Source of the DNA: Halicephalobus mephisto
Taxonomy: Eukaryota; Nematoda; Chromadorea; Rhabditida; Panagrolaimidae
DNA length: 64,000 nucleotides
Assembly (NCBI GenBank): GCA_009193035.1
Contig: SWDT01000567.1
Location: forward strand, 310,001 to 374,000
Direction of reading: 5' to 3'
Shown here: piece by piece, positions 1 to 11,137 of the stretch
How the letters are laid out: every line of letters starts with the position of its first letter
Numbering within the stretch: position 1 is the first letter of the stretch
Program-made: the position numbers and the translations under genes
Notes under the pieces: generated by a model
What the model saw: the letters and a program-made list of their open reading frames with translations, nothing else
The model's database searches: none
Told to the model about the DNA's origin: nothing

Positions 1-1637
1 CTGTGGCAAAAAAGATACAGTATACCACATACTGCCAAGAAACTGTTCCAAATGGGATCAGCATAGTAGCAATCCCTGCGGCAATTAGACTAAAATTCGT
101 AACCCAAAGTGGATCAATCTTCGGATGATCAGAAATATAACTAAAAAAAATTAAATATAAAAATTTTCAATTTTTTTCTTACCCACAAAGAATTCTACCG
201 ACCACATTGACTCCTCCAAGGATAGAAACCAGACGTTTCGAAGTTTCAGGATCTATGTTGTTGTCCTGGGCCATTGCGGACAAAAACATAAAAGGCACGA
301 AGAAACAGGTCAGAGTCAAGAACCCACTAAGGGCCAGAACGTGGAATGTGGGGGAGTACATTAATTCAAAATCTAACAAAACTTTCAAAGTTGAACTTAT
401 TCCTTCACTCCAATTTCCAGTTACATAATTTTCTGTTGTTGGAAGAGCAGCTGAACTTAACATCAACTGAGAAGCTCTGTAATTTACATGAGTTCCAATA
501 GCGGAATGTGATCTTCCAGTTTTTTCTGTTGGAACATTTAATCTTGGAGTTGAACCAGGATAAAAAATATCCGCTCTTGATAAAGGTCTATTTAATGCAG
601 ATAAACTTTTTCTTGTAACAGCTAAGGACAAATTTTCGTTGCTCCAAACTTTTTTATCCTAAAGTAATCTTTTGTTAAAAATCATTTTTAATCTACTTAC
701 ATTATCACCAGCATTAAGAGAAAGTGCAGACAAAAACGGCGTGGCCGGATTAATCCCGGTTGATTGAGCACGAGAAAGTTTAGGCAATCTTTCGACGACT
801 GTTTCATTTGTGATATATCTATTGTCATCTCCGACTTCCAGATGTTCAGGACCATGTTCTTCTGCATCTTTGGATTCCATATAAGCTTTAGCTATTTCAG
901 CAGCTTTTTTGACCTGTGCTCCAGTGAGTTGAAGAGGCTTAAAAAAATACCCAAAAATGCAGCAAGTACACGTGACACCAGCAATCGAAAACATAAAAAA
1001 ACGCCAATTATCCTCGAATACATTCAAAATAAGCGGATTGGCCTAAAGAAAAAAATTATTTTTTTTTAAATTAAGAACTTACATAATTGAAAAAAGAAGT
1101 TCCGATTCCGGATCCACAGACAGCTATTCCTGTGGCCAAAGCTCGTTTGTTACTGAAATATTGACCGACGATCACGACTGCTGGCAAGAAAATCAAGCCT
1201 AATCCGATTCCTCCGACAATCCCAAAAGTGAAGTAAATCACCGGTAATGCAGGCATCAATCCACTAACAAAGAATCCAGTTGCAGCAAGTAAAGCTCCAC
1301 CAACAGCGACAAAATTACATCCAAAATAATTTGCCAAAGCACTTGCAATAGGACCTGTTAATAAATAACATCCAGCTAAAAGCGAAGTTGCAACAGAAAC
1401 AGTTGCAGTTGTGGCATTGAATTCTTTTTCCCATATGGGTAAAATGGTCTCTCCAATACTGAAGATTATTCCATCAACAACAGCATTTGCCATAAACGAA
1501 GCAAAAACAATAATCCAACCATATCCGCCATCTGGAGCCTCAATAATCCCGACTTCCTCGAGTTGGGTTTCGGCTTCGAGTTCTTTAAGATGAAGCTCTT
1601 CCGGATTTCTCTCCGAATGTCTTTTTTCTTCAGTCAT
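1..1637 (-). CDS. Monocarboxylate-transporter-like (SLC16/MFS) protein, 3' end outside the window
   Basis: Member of the MCT/SLC16 branch of the major facilitator superfamily, which moves lactate, pyruvate or similar acids across membranes. Exons on the minus strand: 1637-1083, 1042-701, 658-183 and 140-1 (open), all with GT-AG introns of 37-43 nt and matching phases. The N-terminus is an acidic cytosolic tail followed by the MCT signature APDGGYGWIIVFASF. The second signature YFSNKRALATGIAVCGSGIG ends exon 1 near residue 180. Exon 2 completes a membrane helix and enters the long cytosolic loop between TM6 and TM7; exon 3 finishes that loop and starts TM7. The start codon at 1637 lies just after a CTTTTCAG acceptor, which suggests SL trans-splicing or a 5' UTR exon. 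About 504 codons are visible, close to a full MCT. The substrate cannot be told from sequence. Confidence 0.9.
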
Positions 1638-1640
1638 GAC

Positions 1641-2936
1641 CCGTTCTGAAAAGTTCTATATTAACATAAAAACAAAATAATATCACCATATAAAAATCAA
1701 AAATTTTATATAAAAATCAAAAATTTTATATAAAAATCAAAAAATTCACTTTATTATAAAAATCAAAAGTCATTAAAAAAAACAAAAATTTTCAAAGTTA
1801 TCATAGTGCAGATTTTTAGAATATTTCAGAAATTTTAGGTAAAAAACAAAAAATGGGAGTGCCGAGAGAGAGTCGACCTCCGATAAGAATTGCCAGATTT
1901 GCCCTTTTCCATCTTTTCCAAACTACACTGATTTTGCGCGGGAATTTAAAAATATCAAAAAAAATTATGTTTCTATAAAATTACTTGAACATGAGTTTTT
2001 TAAAGTTAGGTAAAAAAAGTCATAATTTACCAAATTTATCATTTTTATAAATATTTCGATTTTTGCACGGAAATTTAAAAATAAAAATTTTTCGGAGTTG
2101 TTTTGGAACGAATTTTGAAGAATTTTTAACAAGTTCAAATTTTAGGTAGAAAATTTTAAAAAGCACGAATGGGGACAAAGTGGGTCAATTTTTGCCAGAT
2201 TTACCGATTTTACCACTTTTATGGAAATTTCTTTCCTTGCGCGGGAATTCAAAAATTATATTATTACAAAAATAAAAATTTTTCAAAATTATCTTGACAC
2301 GAAAAGTTCAAATTTTAGGTAAAAAATTTAAAAAAGCGCGAGTGAGGACAAAGCGAGTCGATTTTTGCCAGATTTACCGATTTTTCTACTTCCACATAAC
2401 TCGCTCTCCTTGCGCGGGAATTCAAAAATTTTAAAAGTTCATATATCATTTTTTATTTTAACATTTATGGAATATAATATTAAACAACAGATTAACCAAT
2501 TTGAAAAAATTAATAATGATGCAGAAAAAGTACAAAAATAAAATTACAATAAAATAAAATAAAGAAAATACAAAAATTGACGAAAAACACGAACGGGAAA
2601 TTTATTACTTTGATTCTATAACCTACTCGAAGCCACCAAGAAACAGAACAAAACGGAGTGGGAGCGAAAGCTGACTATTCTGATAAGGACCGCGAGACGA
2701 AACGACTAGAAAACCTTGATCGTGAGTGATCACATAATACGCACTAATAAATGGCTGTATGACAGTCACTCCTCCCATTTCGTAAGATTTATATAATTTC
2801 TTTCGTTTTATCTTTTTTACCAGTCAAGTTAATATTCCAATTAAGTAAGAAAATACTGATTTAAAAAGAATTTCGAAATCAGCGCGGGTTGAAGGGGAGC
2901 AAATATCACCAGAGAAGAACCGTCGCAAGGGAACAC
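1641..2936. repeat. Intergenic stretch with dispersed GCGCGGGAATT-type repeat
   Basis: No convincing gene. From about 1850 to 2430 there are three diverged copies of a ~200-bp unit containing GCCAGATTTACC and ending in GCGCGGGAATTCAAAAATT. The same family recurs at 10500-10985. Between 2623 and 2778 the minus strand holds a 51-codon open frame (MGGVTVIQPF...) with normal nematode codon use; no splice partner or homologue is recognised, so it is not called as a gene. Confidence 0.6.
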
Positions 2937-3262
2937 TCATCGTTGGGGAGGAACTCTTGATAGGGGATAAATATCAGTAAGGAGCGTTTGCCATCGGGGA
3001 TCAACTGTCCCAGGGAACACTTTGTCGCCGGGGAACACTTTGTCACGGGGGAACACTTTGTCATAAGAGAACACTTTGTCATAGGGGAACACTTTGTCGT
3101 CAGGGGGACACTTTGTTGCCGAGGAACACTTTGTCATAGGGGAACACTTTGTCGCAGGGGGACACTATCGTTGGGGAGGAACTCTTCATAAAGAACAAAT
3201 ATCAGTAAGGAGCGTTTGCCGTCGGGGATCAACTGTCTCGGGGATCGATTGTCGTACAGTTC
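2937..3262. repeat. 18-bp minisatellite with flanking direct repeats
   Basis: About eight tandem units of AACACTTTGTC plus a variable GGGG-rich tail lie between about 3005 and 3165. On both sides (2939-3005 and 3173-3240) is a near-identical ~65-bp sequence containing GGGGAGGAACTCTT and AAATATCAGTAAGGAGCG. Both strands are open through the array only because the unit length is a multiple of three; the resulting peptides are repeat artefacts. Confidence 0.85.
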
Positions 3263-5225
3263 TAATAAACGCACTAATCCGATCATGAAAATCTGTTTAT
3301 TTTCTTCACAACTGGTCAATGTATGAGTTACGCAGAATTTTCCGAATTATTTTATTTAAAAAATAAAATATTCGAAAAACAAAAATAAAATTTTCAAAAA
3401 ATTTGTTCCAAATCGCCGCTATTTTTTCTCCAAAAAGTTTGTATAATTTTTTTCCGAAAATTTTTAACCCCTTGACCTGGTAAGACAGCTATATCAAGGA
3501 AAGACAAGTCTGTCCAGGCACAGGAACATATCAGAACTCTCAGCGGTTGTAAATCAAGGGTCAAAAAACATTAATCAAAAATATTCAATAAAAACTAATA
3601 TTCTTCAAAAAAAAAATAATTTTTCAAAAAAATAATTTTCAAAATTAACATTTAAAAAAAAATAATATTTTTAAAAAAAAAATTTTCAAAATTAATATTT
3701 AAAAAAATTAATATTTAAAAAAAATTTTTCAAAACTAACATTTTTTAAAAGTATTTTTTTTTAAATAATATTTTTCAAAAATACAATGTTTTTTAAATAT
3801 TTTAAAAAAAAATAAAAAAAATGTTTTTTAAATAATTTTCGAAATTAATTTTTTTTTAAAAATAATTTTTAATTTTTTGTTTGAAAAATTAATTTTTTTA
3901 AATCTAAAAATGCTTTTTGAAAAACTTTAACTAATGAAATTCTAAAAAAATAATTTTTTAACAAAACTATTTTTAAAAATGAAACTAAAAAAAGAAAATA
4001 TTTTGAAAAAGAAAATCATTAACAATAATGAAAATATTTTATTTCAAAATTTGGCTCATTCGATCAAAATTCTCACTAATTGAAAACAAAAAATAAAAAA
4101 CTATAATCAACAAAATTTTTTAAAATTAAAATTTAAAAAAAATAAATTTAAAAAAATTATTTTATAACAAAATTAAAAAATAATATTTTTAAAGAAAATA
4201 ATTTTAAAAATATTAAAAAAAAATAATTTTAAAAATAATATTTTTAAAAGAAAATAATTAAGAAATATTTAAAGAAAAATAATATTTTTTAAAAGAAAAT
4301 AATTTAAAAAATATATTTTGTAAAAGAAAATAATTTTAAAAATATATTTTTTAAAAGGAAATTATTTTTAAAATATTTAAAAAAAAATAATTTTTAAAAT
4401 ATTTAAAGAACATAATTTTAAAAATATATTTAAAAAAAAAAATAATTTTAAAAATATTATAAAAGGAAATTATTTTTAAAATATATTTTTTAAAAAAGAA
4501 AAAATTTTAAAAATATATTTAAAAAAAATAATTTTAAAAATATATTTTTAAAAGAAAATAATTAACAATAATGAAAATGTTCTAGTTTGAATTTTCGTCC
4601 AGTCGATCAAAACTGATCCTTCCGTAATGACTAGCACTTCTCGGTCTGGCTAGAGCAATATCGAACCATCAAAACAATCCGGCTGCTTTCATTCCGCAAA
4701 AACGAGGAAACCCAAAGACAAAAATCGAAAAACAAATTGCCGTGGGTGCTGATATTTTTTTTTCTATTTTAAACTTGAATTATTATACTTTTTAAATTAA
4801 AAAAACCACGTGAATTTTTGATCTAGTTCATCATTTTGATGTTTATCAAATATCCCAAAATCCGATTGATATCCCTTTTTAGAAATTCAGACATCTTTAA
4901 GTTCAAAAATTCATCAATTTTTAAAGTAATTTTAATAATTTTAATTTTCTAAATAAATTTAATTTTTCTTCAAATAATTTCAATTTTCTAAATAAATTTA
5001 ATTTTTTTAAAAATTATTTTAATTTTTTTAAAAATAAATTTAATAATTTTAATTTTCTAAATAAATTTAATTTTTTTAAAAATTATTTTAATATCTTTTT
5101 AAATAAATTTAATTCTTCAATTAATTATCAAAAATAAATTTAATATTTCTAAAATAAAAATTCTTAACTTTAATAATTTTAAAAAATAAGGCGAAAAAAA
5201 TAAGGCAACAATTCCACAATGATTA
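3263..5225. other. A/T low-complexity intergenic DNA
   Basis: From about 3590 to 4560 and 4780 to 5180 the sequence is almost entirely runs of A and T with short AAATATTTTT-type units. Two small islands of normal composition (about 3470-3560 and 4580-4745) carry no open frame that could be supported. Nothing else is seen. Confidence 0.7.
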
Positions 5226-8200
5226 TTATTCTTCTTTTTGTTGTTTTTCTGGAATTTTCTTCGAGGCCTCAGTACATGCCCTCGGGAACCAACCCCGTCT
5301 CAGGTGCTCTGTAGCCACGTACTCATACTGTACATTGCCTTCTTCATCCACAAAAGTCCTGAGCTCCACATATTTACCGTATACCCAATGAGCATTTCCT
5401 CTAGTTATCGCATATTTCTCTCCCGGATGTACAGTAATCCTACGTCCATCTGTCCACGGTTGACAAAAAAATGTTTTCAATCCAATTTTACAACTTCCGA
5501 TGGTTTTTCCGCCATTGTATTCCTTGATTACGGTCAGAATCCTAGCAGTTTGAGATTTCAGTCTTTTTTGTGCCATTTGTTCTTCCTAAAAATAACAATT
5601 ATCCTACAATTTTAAAAACCAAAAATTTTCAACAAAATGGTCTCGATAAGAATTTCACAACTTTCCAGTCAAGACCAAAAAGTATAAAATTTACAATTTT
5701 TAAAGAAATTATCTCGACACAAAATTTCACAACTTTCCAGTCAAGACCAAAAAGTATAAAAATTTAACATTTATGATTTTTAAAGAATCCAATCCCAATA
5801 ATATTATTATAAAAATAAGAAAGCGAATTTTTTACGAAATGGTTTGAATGGAAATTTTCAGAACTTGTTAAAAATTAAAGCAGCTTATGTGACATTTTTG
5901 GAATTGAATGAAAATTATTTTATAATTTATTTTTAAACTATATTCTAAATACACCTAAAACCTTCAAAATTACAATACACAGGATCTAAAATCCCCTATC
6001 TATTATATAGGAGTAATTTATATAAAATTATTACTAAAAATCAAAACTACTGCTTAAATAACTTATCAAAAACAAAGTTCCTTATTTTTATAAAAAAAAC
6101 ATACCGAAAAAGTAAATTGAGTACAATTTGACTTTATTGGCCACCAAACTCCATTGCCCTTAGGGAAATTACCGTTCCAAAGGACTTCTGCAAAATTCCG
6201 TTTCCATCCGAGATCATAAGGATAAACAAATATTTTTTTCCTTTTTCTAGCATCTGCTTTAAGGCCTAAAAAACACTCTAATTATTACATTAAATATCAA
6301 AAACATACATATATATTCTTCCACTGATGTCTTGTTCAATCTAATAACGCTGTATATCTGAACCCATAACAGTAATCCAACAGCTATAAGTACTCCAAGA
6401 GCAAGACATGAGCTAGTTAAGGCAGCAATCAGACCGTATAGACTTCTCACAGGAAGGGCTCGTCGAGTACTGTACCCAAAAATAATCATAAAACTGAATA
6501 CTACCACTGGCAGACAAATAAACACCGCATGACTGCATCCAATAACGGCAAATGTCATAAATTTAACAAACAAGGCATGATTACGATGTCCGACACAGTT
6601 ATTAATCCATGCTAAAATTTAAAAAATAAATTACAAAGATAAATTTTTCTAAAGTCGTTTCAGAGTGAATTTTCAAAAATTAGTGGAAATAAAATAAATT
6701 AACGTGGTAATTTTGGATAAAAATAATTCCGCAATTAATGATGCATTAAAATCATATATAAACTTTTTTTTTAAAATCACTTTGATGACAATTTCAAAAG
6801 CTTTGAGAAATTACAATGGGCTAAAATTTCAATCTTTCATGCTGATTATTTCATAACTTTTAATTATTCTCAAATTAATAAGATACTACAAAAAAAATAA
6901 ACTTTTTTTTTAAAATGATTTCGACGAGAATTTTTACACACTGAAATAACCTGAACTTTCAATTTTGTACGGTAGTAATTCCATAATTAATTTCTTAGAA
7001 CTATATTCTTTCTAAATAGATTTAAAACTTTCTAAATTATGATATATAAAATCTAAAATATTCTTTCTACCTTCTAAGATTAATTTTGATATATAAAAGT
7101 ATTACTAAACATCCTAAAACTTTCTGAATTACGATATATAAAATCTAAAATATTCTCTCTACCTTCTAGAATTAATTTTGATATATGGAAGTATTACTAA
7201 ACATCCTAACAAGTTCTAAATTACAATATATAGGACATCTAATCCTCCATCTACCTTCTAAGGTTGATTTTGATATATAAAAGCATTACTAAACATCTTG
7301 AAAGTCATAAATAATACGGAAATACCTGATTAAAGAATTGATTGATTATATTATGGATAAAAAACTCACGACAATGGTGATCCATCTTCAAGACACACCG
7401 ATTGCATTGGGAGCAGTGATGAGATCGAGGAGCTTTGAACCCTTTGCAGATAGGGCAATATTGGAGTCTTCTTTCGTGCTCAGGATTAGCCGGTCGCCAT
7501 CCGTATCGGATATATCCAGGTCCATAACAAGCAGCTTTGACGAAATTCGTGAACATAAAATAAGTGAAAATTAAATGCAAAGAAAACGATAAAAATCCTC
7601 CAATTGATTTGAATGGCGGTGAAATTTCGACTAGGACGAAAATTGTACACAATCCGATCTGGAATAGTTTGAAATTAATTTTTAAATTATGATATTCACA
7701 TTTCAATTTTAACAATTTAATTCTAAAAATATTTTGAATAATTTTATATGGAGTTTTAAAAATTTTTAAATTATTTTTATTTTTACGAAATTTAAAAAAA
7801 TATTTTTAATAATTTTATATTTTTTACGAAATTTAAAAAAATATTTTTAATAATTTTATATTTTTATATGAAATCTCAGTAAAAAGTTTCAATTATCGTT
7901 AACTTTGAACAACGAGTATCTAAAAAAATCAAATGTGTAGATTTTGGATTTGAAATCATAATTAAGAATTAACCTTCAGAATCAGCAAGCCTGATTACCT
8001 TATTTTAGGTAATTTTGTTCAAATTAAAAATATCTAAAATTTTAAACTGGGATTTCATATAAAAAAGTAAAAATTTACTTAAAATAATTTTCGAAATTTC
8101 AAATAAAAAACATGAAATTACCTAAATTTTCAAATAAAAATAATCTAAAATAATTTTCGAAATTTCGAATAAAAAACATGAAATTATCTAAATTTTCAAA

Positions 8201-8795
8201 ATTTTCAAATAAAAATAATCTAAAATAATTTTCAAAATTTCGAATAAAAAACATGAAATTATCTAAATTTTCAAAATTTCAAATAAAAATAATCTAAAAT
8301 AATTTTCAAAATTTCGAATAAAAAACATGAAATTACCTAAATTTTCAAAATTTTAAATAAAAATAAGCTAAAATAGATTTCGAAATTTCGAATAAAAAAC
8401 ATGAAATTATCTAAGTTTTCGAAATTTCATAAAAAAGTCAAAATTTACCTAAAATGACTTTTTGTTTTTAATTTTCAGATTCAAGCTGTTAGAACTAGAA
8501 CGTAATTATATGGATATAAATGTATAAAAGATAAATATCAAAAACACAAGTGTCGGAAAATTTTTATATGAAAACTTACGACGAAGGTTATGCATATAGT
8601 AAACAACGGTCCCCAGTACATCATTCTCCAAAAATTCGTTTTTCCTTTATCCGCGAAATCAGAAGCGTTTCCGTCCCAATCAGGGGGTTCCATTATGGTG
8701 AATTCTGGAGATTCTGAGGATTCCGAAGTCGGGTCATCTCCAGAAGTCACGGAAGATTCCTCTTCAAATTGATCCGGTTCTCTCTGTGGAGTCAT
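5226..8795 (-). CDS. ZDHHC6: DHHC palmitoyltransferase, ZDHHC6 type with C-terminal SH3-like domain
   Basis: Protein S-acyltransferase that moves palmitate onto cysteines, expected in the ER membrane. Exons: 8795-8580, 7658-7370, 6611-6309, 6265-6105 and 5585-5226, phases consistent, 442 aa (human ZDHHC6 is a little over 400). The first membrane helix starts at MYWGPLFTI, matching the HWGPI motif of the family. The cysteine-rich domain reads CPICKGFKAPRSHHC, then CNRCVLKMDHHC, with the catalytic DHHC split by an intron and followed by PWINNCVGHRNHALF. The last exon (EYNGGKTIG... GLKTFF... RGWFPRACTE) matches the SH3-like tail peculiar to ZDHHC6, which sets the subfamily. The reading frame stays open about 150 nt upstream of the chosen ATG with a hydrophobic sequence, so a longer N-terminus is possible. 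Introns 2 and 1 (about 760 and 920 nt) are filled with repeats. Confidence 0.92.
7010..7300. repeat. ~95-bp tandem repeat in ZDHHC6 intron
   Basis: Three units share ATTAATTTTGATATAT, TATTACTAAACATC and a CTACCTTCTA block. Single diverged copies occur at about 5960-6050, 9610-9740 and 42080-42190, so this is a dispersed family amplified locally. Confidence 0.7.
8100..8440. repeat. ~74-bp tandem repeat in ZDHHC6 first intron
   Basis: Five tandem units, each containing AATAAAAAACATGAAATTA followed by CTAAATTTTC and AAATAAAAATAATCTAAAA, begin near 8102, 8167, 8242, 8316 and 8390. Confidence 0.8.
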
Positions 8796-9039
8796 AATTC
8801 GTCGTCTAGTAGTAAGTAGTGTGACTAATGCAGCTACCGAAGTCCCTAGAAACCCGAATCCATAGCCACGGAAATGAATAATTCTACCAAACTTCTCGTC
8901 TATAAAAACGACCAAGATAAGCGCGATTGGTCCTGCAACGAAACGCCGTGATCCGGGAACTTTTTGGTTATCAAATTTCGTTTTTTAAATTCATTTTTAA
9001 ATTCATTTTTAAATTTATTTTTTTCTACTTTTTTTAATC

Positions 9040-10437
9040 ATGTCCGATGACGAAGAAGACAGAAGACTTGCTTTAGTAGGTGTTCATCCACGAAAGCAAT
9101 GTTTATATATGGAATTTTAGGAGAAACAGAACATCCAAGATCTTTTTGGAAATGTCGAAATCATCAACTCCAAAACTACAGTCATCTATGACGGATTTGT
9201 TCGTTTTATATGTTGTCTATATATTGATTATTGAATTTCAGGATTATAGTCATTTTGAAGAACGTCCCACGATGAAGGAAGTCCGGCACACCGACACCCC
9301 CCTGGCCAGGCTCCACATGGGGTTCCAGATCCGGGGCTGGAACAAGCCCGAGATTTCCTATCATCAAGAAGAAAAAACAGTAAGATTATTTATTATAAAA
9401 ACTGAAAGTGAAGGTTTTCATGAAATACTTTTAACAAGAATTCTCCAGTCAAGACCCAAAAGTACAAGATTTAACTTTTTATACGAATTCTAGAAGGATC
9501 CAATCACAATCAAATAATTTAAAAATGGAAATCTTCGCGAAGCAATCTCAACATGAGTTTCTAGAAGTTTTTGGAAACTAAATTAGCCTAAAATATGAGT
9601 TTCGTAATCTTGTGATATTTCGTAATTAATTTCTTAGAAACACTCTTTTTAGACGGATCTAAAAGCTTCTAGATTAAGGTACATAAGATACGTAATCCTC
9701 CATCTTCTAGACTCAATTTTCATATATGGAAGTATTAACAAGAATCAAATAATTTGTAAAAGTAAATTTTCCTGTAAATTAAATACTGTGTATTTTAGAA
9801 GGCTTGGTCGGTCGAGATTGACATTGGGTCGCACAAATTTAACGGTCGATCTTCCACTTCGCAAGGTGCCGCCCAAATCGCCGCCTCGAAGGTCCTTGAA
9901 TGGATAATCGAATGGGGTTGGAGTACCAAGGGCGACGAGAACTCTTTCATGCTTCCTCTGGATAAACAAGAAGCTTTGGATCTGATTCAGAAACAACGGG
10001 AAGAGTACGATAACCCGGATTTGCCGATCCCCGGGGATCCAGCGATGGTGTTCAACGAGTAGTAAGTCAATTATTCAATTAAATAACGAATTGATTTTTT
10101 CAGTACTAGTTTTACTAAAATATCCCCAGAAATACAGTATACAGAAGAGAAATTCCAAACTAGTTCTATGTATACATGTACTGTAGTGGTGGATGGAGAG
10201 ACATTCAGGCATTCGTCGATGAAGAAGAAATCTGCATACAAGGCTGTTTGTACAGAGATTTTAAAAAATCTAATATCCTCCGGCAAATACGGCAGTTATC
10301 TGTGTCAAAAAGAAATGATCCAAAATAACAAACAAAAAAAACAAAAATGTAAAAGAAATTTAAATCGCAAAATGGCGAATGTGGACGAAGAAGAAAAAAA
10401 TGAAAATATTTTTGAAGACACCCTAGAATGGGAATAG
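9040..10437 (+). CDS. Protein with two double-stranded-RNA-binding domains
   Basis: Exons 9040-9075, 9121-9198, 9242-9379, 9799-10061 and 10104-10437 join in phase to 282 aa. Intron 2 uses the weaker donor GTTCGT. Domain 1 spans about residues 60-121 and runs from LARLHMGFQIRGWNKPEISY to SSTSQGAAQIAASKVLEW, the end of the second dsRBD helix. Domain 2 spans about residues 172-232 (TSSMYTCTVVVDGETF, then KKKSAYKAVCTEILKNL). The last 45 residues are lysine- and acid-rich. No nuclease, deaminase or helicase part is present, so it is probably an RNA-binding cofactor; the process is unknown. The gene starts about 245 bp from the divergent ZDHHC6 start. Exon 3 uses strikingly G/C-ended codons compared with its neighbours. 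Confidence 0.85.
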
Positions 10438-11137
10438 TGTCCGCGGGTACTTGTCGATTCGGGATACATGACCGGGTTTATACGAGTATTTTTGAGTAAT
10501 TATATCATTGTGGAAATAAAATTTATGAAATACTTCGAAGGCGATTTGTAAATTTTCTAGAAATTTAGGTAAAAAGTAAAAATCGATTTTCATACAAAAG
10601 CCAGATTTATTTTCTTTAACTTTTACTCGCTTTATTATGAGAATTCCAAAATTGCAGAAATTCATATATGAAATTGTTACGAAATTATCTCAGGAGATTT
10701 TTTCAGAAATTTAGGTAAAAAGTAAAAGTTGATTTTTATGCAAAAGCCGGATTTACCATTTTTCGACTTTGACTCGCTCTCTCGCGGGAATTCAAAAATT
10801 CATATATAAACTTCTGAAATTATCTCGAGAAAAATCTAAAATTTTCTAGAAATTTAGGTATAGAATAAAAGGCGAGTGGGAAAAGAGCGAATCGATTCTT
10901 GTAGATCTGCCAGATTTACCATTTTTTGACTTTTACTCGCTCTCTCGTGGGAATTTTAAAATTTCAAAAAACCGTAATTTTCGAAATTATAACTTTTATT
11001 TAATAAAATTTAAAAAATTCCCTAAACCGTTGAATTCCAAAAAATGGTCCCGTAACGAAATTTGAACATTCGTGACAGCCATTGTTTCCGTTTTTTACTT
11101 TTTAGAATTGTCTATGGATCTCGTTTTCGATTAACAA
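10438..11137. repeat. Dispersed CGCGGGAATT repeat between dsRBD gene and makorin
   Basis: Three or so diverged copies (about 10500-10985) contain AAATTTAGGTAAAAAGTAAA, GCCGGATTTACC and CTCTCTCGCGGGAATT. This is the same family as 1850-2430. No gene is seen. Confidence 0.65.

Noticed and set aside
2988..3288. Plus- and minus-strand peptides such as repeated EHFV
   Set aside because: Translation of the 18-bp minisatellite; no start context, splice site or family.
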